The notes under the pieces were generated by a model. That model was not told where the DNA came from. It saw nothing but the letters and a program-made list of their open reading frames with translations, and did no database searches. A program made the position numbers and the translations under genes. Of a stretch of DNA of 45,052 nucleotides, positions 44,173-45,052 are shown one piece after another. Each line of letters starts with the position of its first letter. Positions within the stretch are counted from its first letter, which is position 1. The stretch lies in NCBI GenBank assembly GCA_003427395.1, contig BFEA01000196.1, forward strand, positions 877,951-923,002, given 5' to 3'. The stretch comes from Chara braunii. Its lineage: Eukaryota; Streptophyta; Charophyceae; Charales; Characeae.

Positions 44173-45052
44173 GTAAGTTCTGGGGCTTGGGTAATGATTA
44201 TTTGTGGTACCATTGCAATTGAGAGTGATCGTTTTCTGTAATGGTGATCTCTCTACTGTCTTCACTCGGAAAAATCACCCTGGCGTTATATTCAAGTTAC
44301 CCTAAAAAAAAAATCAGATTTTTGTTTTTGCTCTGTTTTTTTTAACAGAACGCCCGTGTGAATACAACGCCCAGGGCCCAGGCGATATATTTGAAGAGAA
44401 TGCCCCGGGGTTAATCCTGGGTGTTTTATTTGAAGAGAGCATCCGGGCATTATATTTGAATGTGCGATGGGCAGAGTGCCTTGTAGAGAGAGGATACATG
44501 GGTTTTAAAGGGGGTTGAAAGGGTTTTTGAATTCCAAGGTGTATGTTTTGGTTTTATTTTTTGTTTTCTTTTCTTTTTTCCGGTTAAGAAGGAATTCTGA
44601 AGTGACTTGACAAAAAGATGGTTCCATTGCGACACTTTTTTTTTAACGATTTTTTTTGAGGTCTTTGTTTTTCTGAGTTTTGGGGCCCCACCGAAGATGC
44701 CACCAATTTACTGTGGAATGCCCTAACGCCTGCCGGGCGTTATATTCGTATACAATGGCCACATGCTATGTTCGGGTGAAGATGGTAGTATTGCTCGCGG
44801 AGATTCATGCGTGAGAAACATCCAGAAGCTGGCGGGGCATTAGCATTCTCATTTTGCACATCACAGTGTTGCAGTATCTATTGGTGGAATCTAAACATGG
44901 CAGGTACGTCGAATTTGTAGTAGGGTGGGCATTTGCAGCACACAGGCCTAAAGAAGTGAACCGTGTCGGGTGGGCTGGGGAAATGGCCACTGTTCTGCGT
45001 TCAATGTCATGGATGGGCTTGGTACTTGAATACAATCATTACAATGACGAGG
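44173..45052 (+). other. Start of next villin intron; no exon seen
   Basis: After donor GTAAGT no further villin block is recognisable before the window end. The stretch is T-rich, with several short related motifs around 'GGGCGTTATATTC' and 'TTATATTTGAA' at about 44285, 44385, 44430, 44450 and 44735. These look like weak tandem or dispersed repeats. Confidence 0.6.

Overview
This is a eukaryotic nuclear window, most plausibly from a streptophyte green alga or land plant with a repeat-rich, giant-intron genome; a characean alga such as Chara would fit, but that is inference. The backbone is the middle of one gene on the + strand: a plant-type villin (gelsolin superfamily actin-binding protein). 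Seven exons are recognisable between 2989 and 44172. They run colinearly from the end of gelsolin repeat G3, through the G3-G4 linker and all of G4, into G5. All have AG/GT borders and compatible phases, so they give one open frame. The exons total only about 0.83 kb of 41 kb. G1 to early G3 and late G5, G6 and the headpiece are not found and presumably lie outside the window.

Region by region. 1-2988: no exon recognised; a (GT)n tract and small duplications. 2989-10269: exons A to D; the introns hold two TTAA-flanked MITEs, tandem minisatellites, a tandem U6 snRNA pseudogene, a GGTCGGC-rich repeat and a (GA)n tract. 10270-28779: an 18.5 kb intron with an acidic-codon minisatellite, a 375-bp tandem repeat, and a Ty3/gypsy chromovirus (13674-28361, TSD AACTC). 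The chromovirus 3' LTR is split by a LINE (21178-27945), and its pol is split by a plastid rps3-like fragment. 28780-32507: exons E and F around a 3.5 kb intron with a degenerate MITE and a 90-bp duplication. 32508-44037: an 11.5 kb intron with a decayed minus-strand Ty3/gypsy element, four clear copies of a dispersed LTR-like repeat (called R1 here), and a MITE cleanly inserted into the element's gag. 44038-44172: exon G, then intron.

The only host gene supported is villin. The rest is mobile or repetitive DNA accumulated in its introns. Every retroelement copy has lost or mutated key parts (frameshifts, stops, deletions), so none looks autonomous. I did not find a new multi-gene system. The most informative structures are the nested insertions, the plastid rps3 fragment within pol, the TTAA MITE family and the tandem U6 copy. 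Three stretches contain N (position 9119, 11440-11529, 26213-27037).
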